DNA of 64,000 nucleotides from SZUA-547 sp963669315. Lineage in GTDB: Bacteria; Pseudomonadota; Alphaproteobacteria; Rhodobacterales; Rhodobacteraceae. Position 1 is the first letter of the stretch, and each line of letters starts with the position of its first letter. Location: assembly GCA_963669315.1 (NCBI GenBank), contig OY770021.1, forward strand, positions 2,728,001 through 2,792,000, given 5' to 3'. Of the stretch, positions 57,208 through 64,000 are shown piece by piece. The notes under the pieces are model-generated. The model worked only from the letters and a program-made list of their open reading frames with translations. It was not told where the DNA came from and ran no database searches. The translations under genes were made by a program, and so were the position numbers.

Positions 57208-58038
57208 TTACGCCGCCGCCAGGATTGGCTTTGGCTGGTTGAGATATGCCTGATCGGGCGTTCGCCCGTCCAGCGATGAGTGTGGTCTGCGCCGATTGTA
57301 GAACTCCAGATAGCGCCCGACCCTGGCGCGGACCTCGGAGACGCTGGCGTAGGCCCTGAGATAAACCTCCTCATACTTGATCGTGCGCCAGCGCCGCTCG
57401 ACGAAGACGTTGTCGCGCCAGGCGCCCTTGCCGTCCAAGCTGATGGCGATTTCGGCCTCCTTCAGCGCCTTGATGAAGTCGAGGCTGGTGAACTGCGAGC
57501 CCTGATCCGTGTTCATGATCTCCGGCCTGCCATAGCGGGCCATGGCTTCGTTCAGCGCCTCAAGGCAGGGCTCGGTCTCCAGCGTGATCGACAGCCGCCA
57601 GGCCAGCACCTTGCGGCTGAACCAGTCGACGACGGCGGTCAGGTAGACGAACCCGCGCGCCATCGGGATGTAGGTGATGTCCATCGCCCAGACCGGGTTC
57701 GGCCGCGTCACGGCCGTCTTCCTCAGCAAATACGGATAGATCTTGTGGCCCGGCGCGGGTTTCGACGTGTTCGGGCGGCGATAGAGCGCCTCGATCCCCA
57801 TCCGTTTCATCAGCGTGGCGACATGCAGCCTGCCAACGGCGAACCCCTCCTGGCGCAAGAGGCCCATCAGCATGCGCCCACCCGCGAAGGGATAGTCGAG
57901 ATGCAACTCGTCGATCCGGCGCATCAGCTTGAGGTCGGCGGCCGGGACCAGTCGCGGCGCATAGTAGAGGCTGGTGCGGCTGATCTCCAGGAGCGCCGCC
58001 TGCGGCGTCAGGCTCAGACTGTGAGCCCGGTCCGTCAT
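57208..58038 (-). CDS. IS3-family transposase OrfB (third type)
   Basis: The 276-residue product has an HTH_21-like region (LDYPFAGGRMLMGLLRQEGFAVG) and the rve core: AMDITYIPMARGFVYL (D), MNTDQGSQFTS (D) and NVFVERRWRTIKYEEVYL (E). The end RRPHSSLDGRTPDQAYL is typical. Its start overlaps the orfA stop (ATGA). It is intact. Confidence 0.88.
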   Translation of the reverse strand: MTDRAHSLSLTPQAALLEISRTSLYYAPRLVPAADLKLMRRIDELHLDYPFAGGRMLMGLLRQEGFAVGRLHVATLMKRMGIEALYRRPNTSKPAPGHKIYPYLLRKTAVTRPNPVWAMDITYIPMARGFVYLTAVVDWFSRKVLAWRLSITLETEPCLEALNEAMARYGRPEIMNTDQGSQFTSLDFIKALKEAEIAISLDGKGAWRDNVFVERRWRTIKYEEVYLRAYASVSEVRARVGRYLEFYNRRRPHSSLDGRTPDQAYLNQPKPILAAA

Positions 58039-58346
58039 TTCCTTGCGCTCGGCGACAGACCGGTCTTGTCGAGCGCACCGGACAAAAAATCATTCTCCAG
58101 CGCCAGCTGGCCGATCTTCGCGTGCAGCGCCGTGACGTCGATCTCGGGTTCGAGGGTTTTCCTCGCTCCGGGGTCGAAGACACTGGCCATCCCGTCCCGA
58201 AGCTGATCCTTCCACTGCTTGATCTGGTTCGGATGCACGTCGAACTGCTGCGCCAGCTCAGACATCGTCTTCTCGCCCTTCAAAGCCTCAAGGGCGACTT
58301 TCGCTTTAAATGCCGGGCTGTGGTTCCGGCGCGGTCGTCTGGTCAT
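58035..58346 (-). CDS. IS3-family transposase OrfA (third type)
   Basis: The 103-residue product has a helix-turn-helix (NHSPAFKAKVALEALKGEK, MSELAQQFDVHPNQIKQWK) and a coiled C-terminal part. It overlaps orfB by 4 bases. A relic of the same family is at 35535-35655. Confidence 0.87.
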   Translation of the reverse strand: MTRRPRRNHSPAFKAKVALEALKGEKTMSELAQQFDVHPNQIKQWKDQLRDGMASVFDPGARKTLEPEIDVTALHAKIGQLALENDFLSGALDKTGLSPSARK

Positions 58347-58412
58347 GGTCTCTCCTCGTTCCCGGCGGTCATGCCGATGGCGAGCGGAAAGGCCACTTAA
58401 CGCCGCTGTTCA

Positions 58413-58836
58413 GATTTCCCGAGCCGCCTCTAAATCGCTTCATGAAAAATCCTCGCACCCAGTACGAAAACTATACCATCTGCCAGAAATAAGGGGGTTT
58501 TCACACAGCCTCCGGACATTCGTGCCACGTGCATCGAACTACAGCTTCGAACCCAATGCGGAGGTCTCTGATTGACGCCGAAATGTTCGCAATGCGCAGA
58601 TGTCGTTGAAGGAGGCGTTTTGAAGCAGCCGGAGAAACCTAATTTAGTTCTTCCAATTCCCGCAGAGAGCTACGACGATGATGGGAATTCGGCAGGCGGA
58701 GCAAGACGCTTTATTCTAAAATTTCTCGACCGCGTTCCGTGTTCCCCGCTCAATCAAGCCGAGCGAAAGAGGGATTGTAAAAAGTCCCGACCAAAGGGCG
58801 AAATATCACTCGTACTGCATGTATAGGGGAGATCAG
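58413..58836. other. Gap with an IS-terminus fragment
   Basis: GTTTTCACACAGCCTCCGGAC at 58497-58519 is the reverse complement of 8609-8631. An 84-codon frame from TTG 58572 is open to 58826, but it has no ribosome site and an implausible composition, so I do not call it. The last 15 bases hold a GGGGAGA site for the DUF2092 gene. Confidence 0.5.
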
Positions 58837-59652
58837 ATGACCAAACATTTTTTTATTAGAATTGTAGGACGCATGGGGGCTTGTCGCATCGCCGTCGCGT
58901 TGGCTGTGGCTCTCGGTTCGACAATGTCGTCCGGCGTGCGCGCCGACGAGGCGGACGCCAAACGCCTGCTGAAGGCGATGTCCGACTACCTCGCAGCGCA
59001 GGAGGCGATCTCTTTCAGCTATGACGCCACGCTCGAAGTCGTCACCAAGGACGACCAAAAGCTTGCGCTGGCCAGTTCGGGCGAGACGACCCTAAGGCGA
59101 CCTAACAAGCTTCACACCACGCGCGCCGGCGGCCATGCCGATATCGAAGTTGTCTTTGATGGTACGACGCTGACATTGCTCGGCAATACGGCGAACGCCT
59201 ACACCCAGATCGAAGTGCCAGGTTCGATCGACCATTTGATCGACGAATTGCACGAAAAGTACAATCGACCTGTTCCCGCCGGCGATCTCCTTCTGTCAAA
59301 CGCGTATGACGCTCTGATGCAGGACGTCGTCGACGTGAAGGATCTCGGAAGCGGCGTGATCGGCGGCGTCGAGTGTGATTTCCTCGCCTTCCGGACCGAG
59401 GAGATCGACTGGCAGATCTGGATCGCCCATGGCGATCGGCCCTATCCCTGCAGGTACGCGATCACCTCAAAGGATATCCCGCATTCGCCGCAATACACCA
59501 TCCAAGTCAGGGACTGGCGGACTGGAGATGAGGTCGCAGCAACCGATTTCACTTTCGATGCGCCGGCGAACGCCGAAAAGATCGAACTGGAAGATATTCA
59601 GGAACATCTGGGCGATTTGCCCGGGCATTTCAAAGTGGGAGGTGGACAATGA
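58837..59652 (+). CDS. DUF2092 family secreted protein
   Basis: ATG 58837 follows GGGGAGA. A signal peptide (about 1-37) precedes a lipoprotein-localisation-like beta domain: YLAAQEAISFSYDATLEVV, RRPNKLHTTRAGGHADIEVVFDG, SNAYDALMQDVVDVKDLGSGV and GVECDFLAFRTEEIDWQIWI. The family is thought to share the LolA/LolB-like fold and its function is unknown. The stop overlaps the next start (ATGA), so the two proteins act together. Confidence 0.85.
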   Translation: MTKHFFIRIVGRMGACRIAVALAVALGSTMSSGVRADEADAKRLLKAMSDYLAAQEAISFSYDATLEVVTKDDQKLALASSGETTLRRPNKLHTTRAGGHADIEVVFDGTTLTLLGNTANAYTQIEVPGSIDHLIDELHEKYNRPVPAGDLLLSNAYDALMQDVVDVKDLGSGVIGGVECDFLAFRTEEIDWQIWIAHGDRPYPCRYAITSKDIPHSPQYTIQVRDWRTGDEVAATDFTFDAPANAEKIELEDIQEHLGDLPGHFKVGGGQ

Positions 59653-59861
59653 CCGTATCGATGCGCCTTGGCGCCTTTGCTTTTCTCGTGGTTCTCGCGC
59701 TTGGCGCGCTCGAAATTGGAGAGCGCGCCGCAGGAGGCAGGGAACTCGGCGTCGTCTCGACTGCCGAAGCGAGGGTCGGCCGACCGCTGACACCGGTCAG
59801 CGTCGCCGGAGTCGGCCGCCGTACAGCCAGACGTTGCGCTTCTGGCGTCTATAACTGCTAA
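59649..59861 (+). CDS. Small secreted partner of the DUF2092 protein
   Basis: The 70-residue product has a signal peptide (MRLGAFAFLVVLALGALEIG) and a conserved-looking end RPLTPVSVAGVGRRTARRC. This end phrase is familiar from short proteins encoded beside DUF2092 genes in alphaproteobacteria. Two Cys residues near the C-terminus (CASGVYNC) may form a disulfide. Function is unknown. Confidence 0.75.
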   Translation: MTVSMRLGAFAFLVVLALGALEIGERAAGGRELGVVSTAEARVGRPLTPVSVAGVGRRTARRCASGVYNC

Positions 59862-59869
59862 GGGCTAGT

Positions 59870-60168
59870 TGTTTAGTCCCGGATTGTGATGGCCTAACAT
59901 TGCGCCGCCACAGGCAGGAGGGACTATGGGCCAGATTTTACACGGGAGCGCCGCGACCACGCACGCGGTCCGAGCGGCGATACAGCGATCGCAGGCTTCG
60001 ATCGCGGCGTTGAGCCGGACCTACGGGCTGAACCCCAAGACGGTCGCGAAGTAGAAGAAGCGCGATGGCGTGGAGGACGCGCCGATGGGGCCGAAGGAAC
60101 GCCGCTCCACCGTTCTCAGCAAAGAGGAGGAGGCGCTCATCGGCGCCATACGCTGCTGCCGCTGGACG
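59870..60168 (+). pseudogene. IS481-family transposase relic
   Basis: From 59926, MGQILHGSAATTHAVRAAIQ continues to NPKTVAK, then TAG at 60052-60054 where TGG (Trp) is expected, then KKRDGVEDAPMGPKERRSTVLS. A later frameshift gives HTLLPLD. Only the N-terminal about 80 codons remain. The left terminal sequence TGTTTAGTCCCGGATTGTG is present. Confidence 0.75.
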
Positions 60169-60392
60169 GGATTGTCCGGCGGGCGCTCGCGCCGGACCGT
60201 CTTGGGATTGACACCGACAAGCCGGCAGGCCCGGCGCTCGGAAACGCCAAGGGCCTGACGCACTTGATCGATGCAACGCCGGCGGCGCGAAGGACTCAGA
60301 AGTTTCCCCTGATCGTCTCAGTCAGAATGAGCTTGTCAAGCGTCAGGTCGGAGATCGCTTGGCCCAGAGCCGACCTCAGGTCACTAGTTGGC
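60168..60392 (-). pseudogene. IS3 (IS407-like) relic: end of OrfA and start of OrfB
   Basis: On the minus strand SDLTLDKLILTETIRGNF, then a stop, matches the OrfA end at 1260-1538. OrfB follows in the other frame with QALGVSERRACRLVG and RRERPPDN. Both outer ends are missing; the left joins the IS481 relic and the right abuts the end of recQ. Confidence 0.72.
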
Positions 60393-60395
60393 GCG

Positions 60396-62189
60396 TCAGG
60401 CGTCGCCGAGCGCCGCCAGAAACCGCGCGCCGTACCGCTCCAGTTTCTTCACGCCTACGCCGCCTATTTCCGCCATGTCTGAGAGTGAGGCGGGGCGCGC
60501 CACCGCCATCTCGATCAATGTGCGGTCTGGGAAGATCACGTAGGCTGGCACCTTCTGGGCCTTGGCGATCTTGGTGCGCAGCGCCTTGAGACGGAGGAAT
60601 GCCTCGGCCTCAAGCCCTTCCAACTCGGTCGCGGGCGTGCGGGTTTTGGAGGATCTCGCAGATCGCGCGCGGATCGCGTCTTTGCGCAACTCCACGGTTT
60701 CTTCGCTCTTCAACACCCGCCAGCCGGCCTCGGTGACGGTCCACGCGCCGTGGCGATCCGGGTCGATGCCGGCGTATCCCGCGGCGTAGAGCTGGCGAAG
60801 CAGGCCGCGCCATTGGCCTTTCTCCATATCCGCTCCCACGCCGTAGGTCGGCAGCCGGTCATGGGCGAGCGAGGCGATACGCTCGTTCATTTCGCCGCGC
60901 AGCACCGCGATCACATGTTCGGCGCCGAACCGCTCTCCCGTGCGCCGTATGGCGGAGAGCGCTTTTTGCGCGGCCACGGTGCCATCAAACAGCTCGGGCG
61001 GATTAGCGCAGAGATCGCAATTGCCGCAGGGCTCCGTCGTCTCGTCAAAATAGGCGAGCAGGGTCTGCCGGCGACAGCGCGTCGCCTCGGCCAGCGCCAG
61101 CAGCGCGTTCAGGCGCAGGTGTTCGGCGCGTTTGCGCTCATCAGGCGCGTCGCCCTCATTGATCTGCAGGCGCCGCAGCTTGATGTCGTCGACGCCAAAC
61201 AGCGTCAGCGTGTCGGCGGGCAGACCATCTCGGCCCGCCCGGCCGATCTCCTGATAGTAGCTCTCGATGGTCTTGGGCATGTCGTGATGGACCACGTAGC
61301 GCACGTCCGGCTTATCCACACCCATGCCGAACGCGACCGTGGCCGTCATCACGAGACCCTCCTCGCTGTTGAACCGGTCCTGATGGTTCTGGCGCAGCGC
61401 CGGGTCGAGGCCGGCGTGATAGGGTAGAGCGTTGAGGCCGGACCCGCGCAAAGCCTCGGCCAGATCCTCGGTCCGGCGGCGAGAGGAGCAATAGATGATC
61501 CCAGATTGCCCCGCGCGCGCCTTTGCGAAGGCGGTGACCTGCTGGCGTGGGCCGTTCTTCGGTTCGAAAGCGAGGCGCAGGTTGGGTCGGTCGAAGCCTC
61601 TCAGGAACACTTCCGGAGGCTGGGCGAACAGCCGAGAGATTATGTCTTCGCGCGTCTCCCGGTCCGCCGTGGCGGTGAAGGCGGCGGTCTGCACGCCGCC
61701 CAACGCCTCCCGCAGCGCGCCGAGGCGCAGATAGTCGGGCCGAAAGTCGTGTCCCCACTGGCTGACGCAGTGGGCTTCATCCACCGCGAGCAGCGACACC
61801 CCGGCGCGTTGCAGGCGCTCTGTCATCCAGCCGGAGGCGAGGCGTTCCGGCGCCAGATAAAGCAATTTCAGACGGCCTTCGGCCAGCGCAGACTCAGTTG
61901 CCGCTTGCTCCTCCGGTTCGTTCGCCGAGGTCAAGGCCCCCGCCGCGACGCCGTTCTGACGCATCTGCGCCACTTGATCGCGCATCAGGGCGATCAGCGG
62001 CGAGACCACCAGGGTCAGCCCGTCCCGGACCAACGCCGGCGCCTGATAGCAGAGTGACTTGCCGCCGCCCGTCGGCATGATCGCTAACACGTCGCGCCCG
62101 GCGAGGACCGAGGCCACGATCTCCTCCTGTCCGGGGCGAAATCCATCGAAGCCGAAGGCGGATTTCAGCAGCGCGCGGGTCTGGTCCAT
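60396..62189 (-). CDS. recQ: ATP-dependent DNA helicase RecQ
   Basis: ATG 62189 gives the usual MDQTRALLKSAFGFDGFRPGQ start; the 597-residue length is typical. Order: helicase core with MPTGGGKSLCYQ (Walker A), AVDEAHCVSQWGHDFRPDY (DEVH box) and YYQEIGRAGRDG (motif VI); zinc-binding Cys in TRCRRQTL / CGNCDLCANP; a winged-helix RQC region; and the HRDC domain (EAEAFLRLKALRTKIAKAQ). It unwinds DNA during replication-fork repair. The 3' end is duplicated at 40702-41069. The gene stops within a few bases of an IS3 relic. Confidence 0.95.
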   Translation of the reverse strand: MDQTRALLKSAFGFDGFRPGQEEIVASVLAGRDVLAIMPTGGGKSLCYQAPALVRDGLTLVVSPLIALMRDQVAQMRQNGVAAGALTSANEPEEQAATESALAEGRLKLLYLAPERLASGWMTERLQRAGVSLLAVDEAHCVSQWGHDFRPDYLRLGALREALGGVQTAAFTATADRETREDIISRLFAQPPEVFLRGFDRPNLRLAFEPKNGPRQQVTAFAKARAGQSGIIYCSSRRRTEDLAEALRGSGLNALPYHAGLDPALRQNHQDRFNSEEGLVMTATVAFGMGVDKPDVRYVVHHDMPKTIESYYQEIGRAGRDGLPADTLTLFGVDDIKLRRLQINEGDAPDERKRAEHLRLNALLALAEATRCRRQTLLAYFDETTEPCGNCDLCANPPELFDGTVAAQKALSAIRRTGERFGAEHVIAVLRGEMNERIASLAHDRLPTYGVGADMEKGQWRGLLRQLYAAGYAGIDPDRHGAWTVTEAGWRVLKSEETVELRKDAIRARSARSSKTRTPATELEGLEAEAFLRLKALRTKIAKAQKVPAYVIFPDRTLIEMAVARPASLSDMAEIGGVGVKKLERYGARFLAALGDA

Positions 62190-62400
62190 GGCAGGGTCCG
62201 GGAATCGATGTTGGGCTGTAAGAGCGAGGACAGTGACATTAGCGCCTCTCGCCATCGAGGACAGCGCCAAGCGACCCAAGAAGTGGAAACTCAGACGGCA
62301 CCCTCAAATTGGCGTGAAAGACAGCCCAATTCAATCATCGCAGAACAGGGGTCATCTAAAAAAAATAAGGCACTATCCAAACTGGACCTCGTGCCCTCGC

Positions 62401-64000
62401 TTATCTCGCGATCGCAGCGAAACAAAGGTCAGCCACAATATCTGCTGCGGTGGACGCGCCGTTGGGCGAGTCCTGCGTTTGCAGTTTCGTTCGAAACCGC
62501 CCGCGCTCGGCGTCATTCAGCATGCGCTGCACGGCGTTTTTCATGTAAGGCTCCTGGCCCGTGCGAACTGTCAGCCCAAATTCCCGCCTCGCCGCGTACT
62601 CGGCCCGGCCCAGTTGACTGTCCATCAGCGCATGTTCGTTCGGCGTCCAGATTGTTGGAAGCGCGGCGGCCATATGCTCCGCGAAGGAGTTGTAGCCCGC
62701 GGCGGCGATTGCGAAATCGAACGCGTTCAGCCATCGCGAAAACGGATAGCCTTTCAAGACGCTCACATCGGCAGGCCATTCATCCGCCTGGTCCGAAATC
62801 ATCCACCGCGCCACGCATACCTGGCACTGATCGACGCGCCGAAGCTCGTCCAGAGCCTCCCTCAACAAGGGGGCCATGGAAAAATTGTTCCCCGATCCAA
62901 GCGCCACGTAGACGTTCAGCGCGTAGGGGTCTAACCGGAGCTCGGCGCATGCGGTCGCGCGATCTGGCTGCTCCGCGCTATCGAGCAACCGAACCGGGCT
63001 CAAGACGCGCGTCTCGCTCCGCAGAGCGACAGTCGGTCCGTCATCGTAGGAGTCAGCCAACTCGCCCGGCTCCATCACAATGTCGAACTTCGCGCTGCGC
63101 TCCAACGCCTCAAGATCGCGCCCCTTGCCCCACATCGCCCGGCGCATCCAGAGGCGCGCTACGCCAGGATGCTTGGCGAATGTGGTCATCAGCGCCTTGA
63201 AGGGCACATTGCCGTCGAACAGGACTGCCGCTGGGTCGTAAAAGTCGATCACGCTGTCGAGCAACGCGGCAAGCGACTGATTCCAGTGCTTTTTCGCCTC
63301 TCCATAGGCTGCGTGATAGGGCGTATGCTCGGCGATGAACCCGTATTTTCTGACAACGCCCACGGCTTGCGAGTGGCTCAGGAACACCGGCTCGATCTTG
63401 GCAGGAAGGCGCCGGGCGACGGCGAGTTGGCGCGTCAAATGCCCCATGCCAACCCCGTTGGTCGAGAACATGATCACGCGGGCCTTCGGCAGCCCCGCCC
63501 GACCGGGGGCGATTGAAGAGCGGGACGGCGCGCCGATCATGTCCCGAACGCGCGCGACGAATTTTTCGGCCGAGAAATACTCAGCGAGCGCGTCCTGCGC
63601 GGCGGTTCGCATCCCGTCGCGAATACTGCGATCGCCTTGCAGCCCCGCGGCGGTGATCGGCAGGTCTTTCCGCGGACCATAAAACGCAGAAGCGCCAAAC
63701 ACGCCTCGAAAATCGGGCGGCAAATAGGGGATGACGCCTGCGCGGAGCGCGATCAGAGCCTCCACCGGGCACGGGTCGTCCCATACATCATCGGCGTTCG
63801 CGAGCATATCGATACGGGAGAGATAGGCTTGAAGCGGCTCTACCGTTGGCCAATTTTCGAGCGGTGCCGAACTCGGCGCCATCTTGGCCAGAATCACAGG
63901 GGCGCCGCGCAGCCGATACGCGACATAAGGATCATCGATCAGGCGCGCCGCCCAGTCGTCCTCATCTTTGGGCCACGGGCGGGATTGAGCGACGCGGAAC
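62401..64000 (-). CDS. Glycosyltransferase with MurG/GT28-like C-terminal half (runs off right edge)
   Basis: The frame is open to the window edge beyond the first in-frame GTG, reading RLIDDPYVAYRLRGAPVILAKM, so the start lies outside. The visible 530 residues have an N-terminal GT4-like part (YLPPDFRGVFGASAFYGPRK) and a C-terminal GT-B half with MFSTNGVGMGHLTRQLAVARRL and NVYVALGSGNNFS, KGYPFSRWLNAFDFAIAAAGYNSFAEHMAAALPTIW, the donor-binding block of MurG/UGT-type enzymes. A dual-domain transferase or tandem fusion is possible. The substrate is unknown. Confidence 0.72.
   Translation of the reverse strand, partial: FRVAQSRPWPKDEDDWAARLIDDPYVAYRLRGAPVILAKMAPSSAPLENWPTVEPLQAYLSRIDMLANADDVWDDPCPVEALIALRAGVIPYLPPDFRGVFGASAFYGPRKDLPITAAGLQGDRSIRDGMRTAAQDALAEYFSAEKFVARVRDMIGAPSRSSIAPGRAGLPKARVIMFSTNGVGMGHLTRQLAVARRLPAKIEPVFLSHSQAVGVVRKYGFIAEHTPYHAAYGEAKKHWNQSLAALLDSVIDFYDPAAVLFDGNVPFKALMTTFAKHPGVARLWMRRAMWGKGRDLEALERSAKFDIVMEPGELADSYDDGPTVALRSETRVLSPVRLLDSAEQPDRATACAELRLDPYALNVYVALGSGNNFSMAPLLREALDELRRVDQCQVCVARWMISDQADEWPADVSVLKGYPFSRWLNAFDFAIAAAGYNSFAEHMAAALPTIWTPNEHALMDSQLGRAEYAARREFGLTVRTGQEPYMKNAVQRMLNDAERGRFRTKLQTQDSPNGASTAADIVADLCFAAIAR

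Larger units (their letters stand above)
57180..58412 (-). mobile_element. IS3-family element (third type), complete
   Basis: The imperfect inverted ends share TAAGTGG..TTTCCGCTC (57187-57206; complement at 58382-58401). Overlapping orfA and orfB lie between. It has inserted beside the IS407-like relic at 57108. Confidence 0.75.

Noticed and set aside
58572..58826. An 84-codon frame before the DUF2092 gene
   Set aside because: It starts at TTG without a ribosome site and has an unlikely composition.

Overview
The window looks like an insertion-sequence-rich accessory or plasmid-like region of an alphaproteobacterium, probably Rhizobiales or Rhodobacterales in the broad sense. The evidence is the GroES/GroEL type, the DUF2092 secreted pair, class III cyclases joined to alpha/beta-hydrolase or TPR domains, and the IS3 (IS407-like), IS1182, IS110, IS30 and IS481 elements. 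The order below is not a finished functional unit: mobile elements, relics and broken genes separate short blocks of intact genes.

Left part (1-25 kb). A cation efflux gene runs off the left edge behind a secreted Gly/Met/Tyr/His-repeat protein. An IS3 element has cut the 5' end of a tyrosine recombinase that lies beside a tRNA 3'-end attachment scar (3.4 kb). Next come a two-gene nonribosomal-peptide-like operon (an adenylation-carrier-thioesterase-TPR protein and a TauD-type hydroxylase, 4.1-8.3 kb), a secreted DUF3604 protein, a BCCT transporter with a coupled 30-residue peptide, a prephenate-dehydrogenase-like gene, an IS110 transposase, an OmpA lipoprotein and a hydrolase-cyclase fusion. 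Two copies of IS1182-A (inverted) and one of IS1182-B sit among them. A 166-bp MITE with IS1182-type ends lies beside the second IS1182-A copy. An HNH-like gene and an orphan HK97-type capsid gene close this part.

Central part (26-42 kb). A minus-strand operon of GtrA, FAD oxidoreductase, NAD-dependent epimerase, DprE2-like, DprE1-like and HAD-UbiA genes matches in content the mycobacterial Rv3789-Rv3791 genes plus Rv3806c, and the Azorhizobium noeCHOP genes. It therefore probably makes a polyprenyl-phosphate-linked D-arabinofuranose or a related furanose. Divergent and nearby genes for two polytopic glycosyltransferase-like proteins, a CmcI-like methyltransferase and a flippase-like UPF0104 protein fit cell-surface glycan work. 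IS3, IS30 and a scrambled recQ/IS3 junction interrupt this island.

Right part (42-64 kb). groES-groEL, a hypothetical protein, a cyclase-TPR protein and a small secreted protein precede the second IS1182-B copy. Then follow a PARG/macrodomain-like gene with an internal TAA, a membrane protein, a very large DUF11/SdrD-like surface protein with an internal TAG and a clear terminator, another IS3, a DUF2092 protein with its small partner, IS481 and IS3 relics, full-length recQ, and a glycosyltransferase running off the right edge.

Main points of interest are the DPA-like lipid-sugar operon, the condensation-less NRPS-like operon, and a detailed record of IS1182 behaviour: 4-bp target duplications, a GGCT/AGCC target in a dispersed intergenic repeat, a MITE, and two copies sharing one frameshift.
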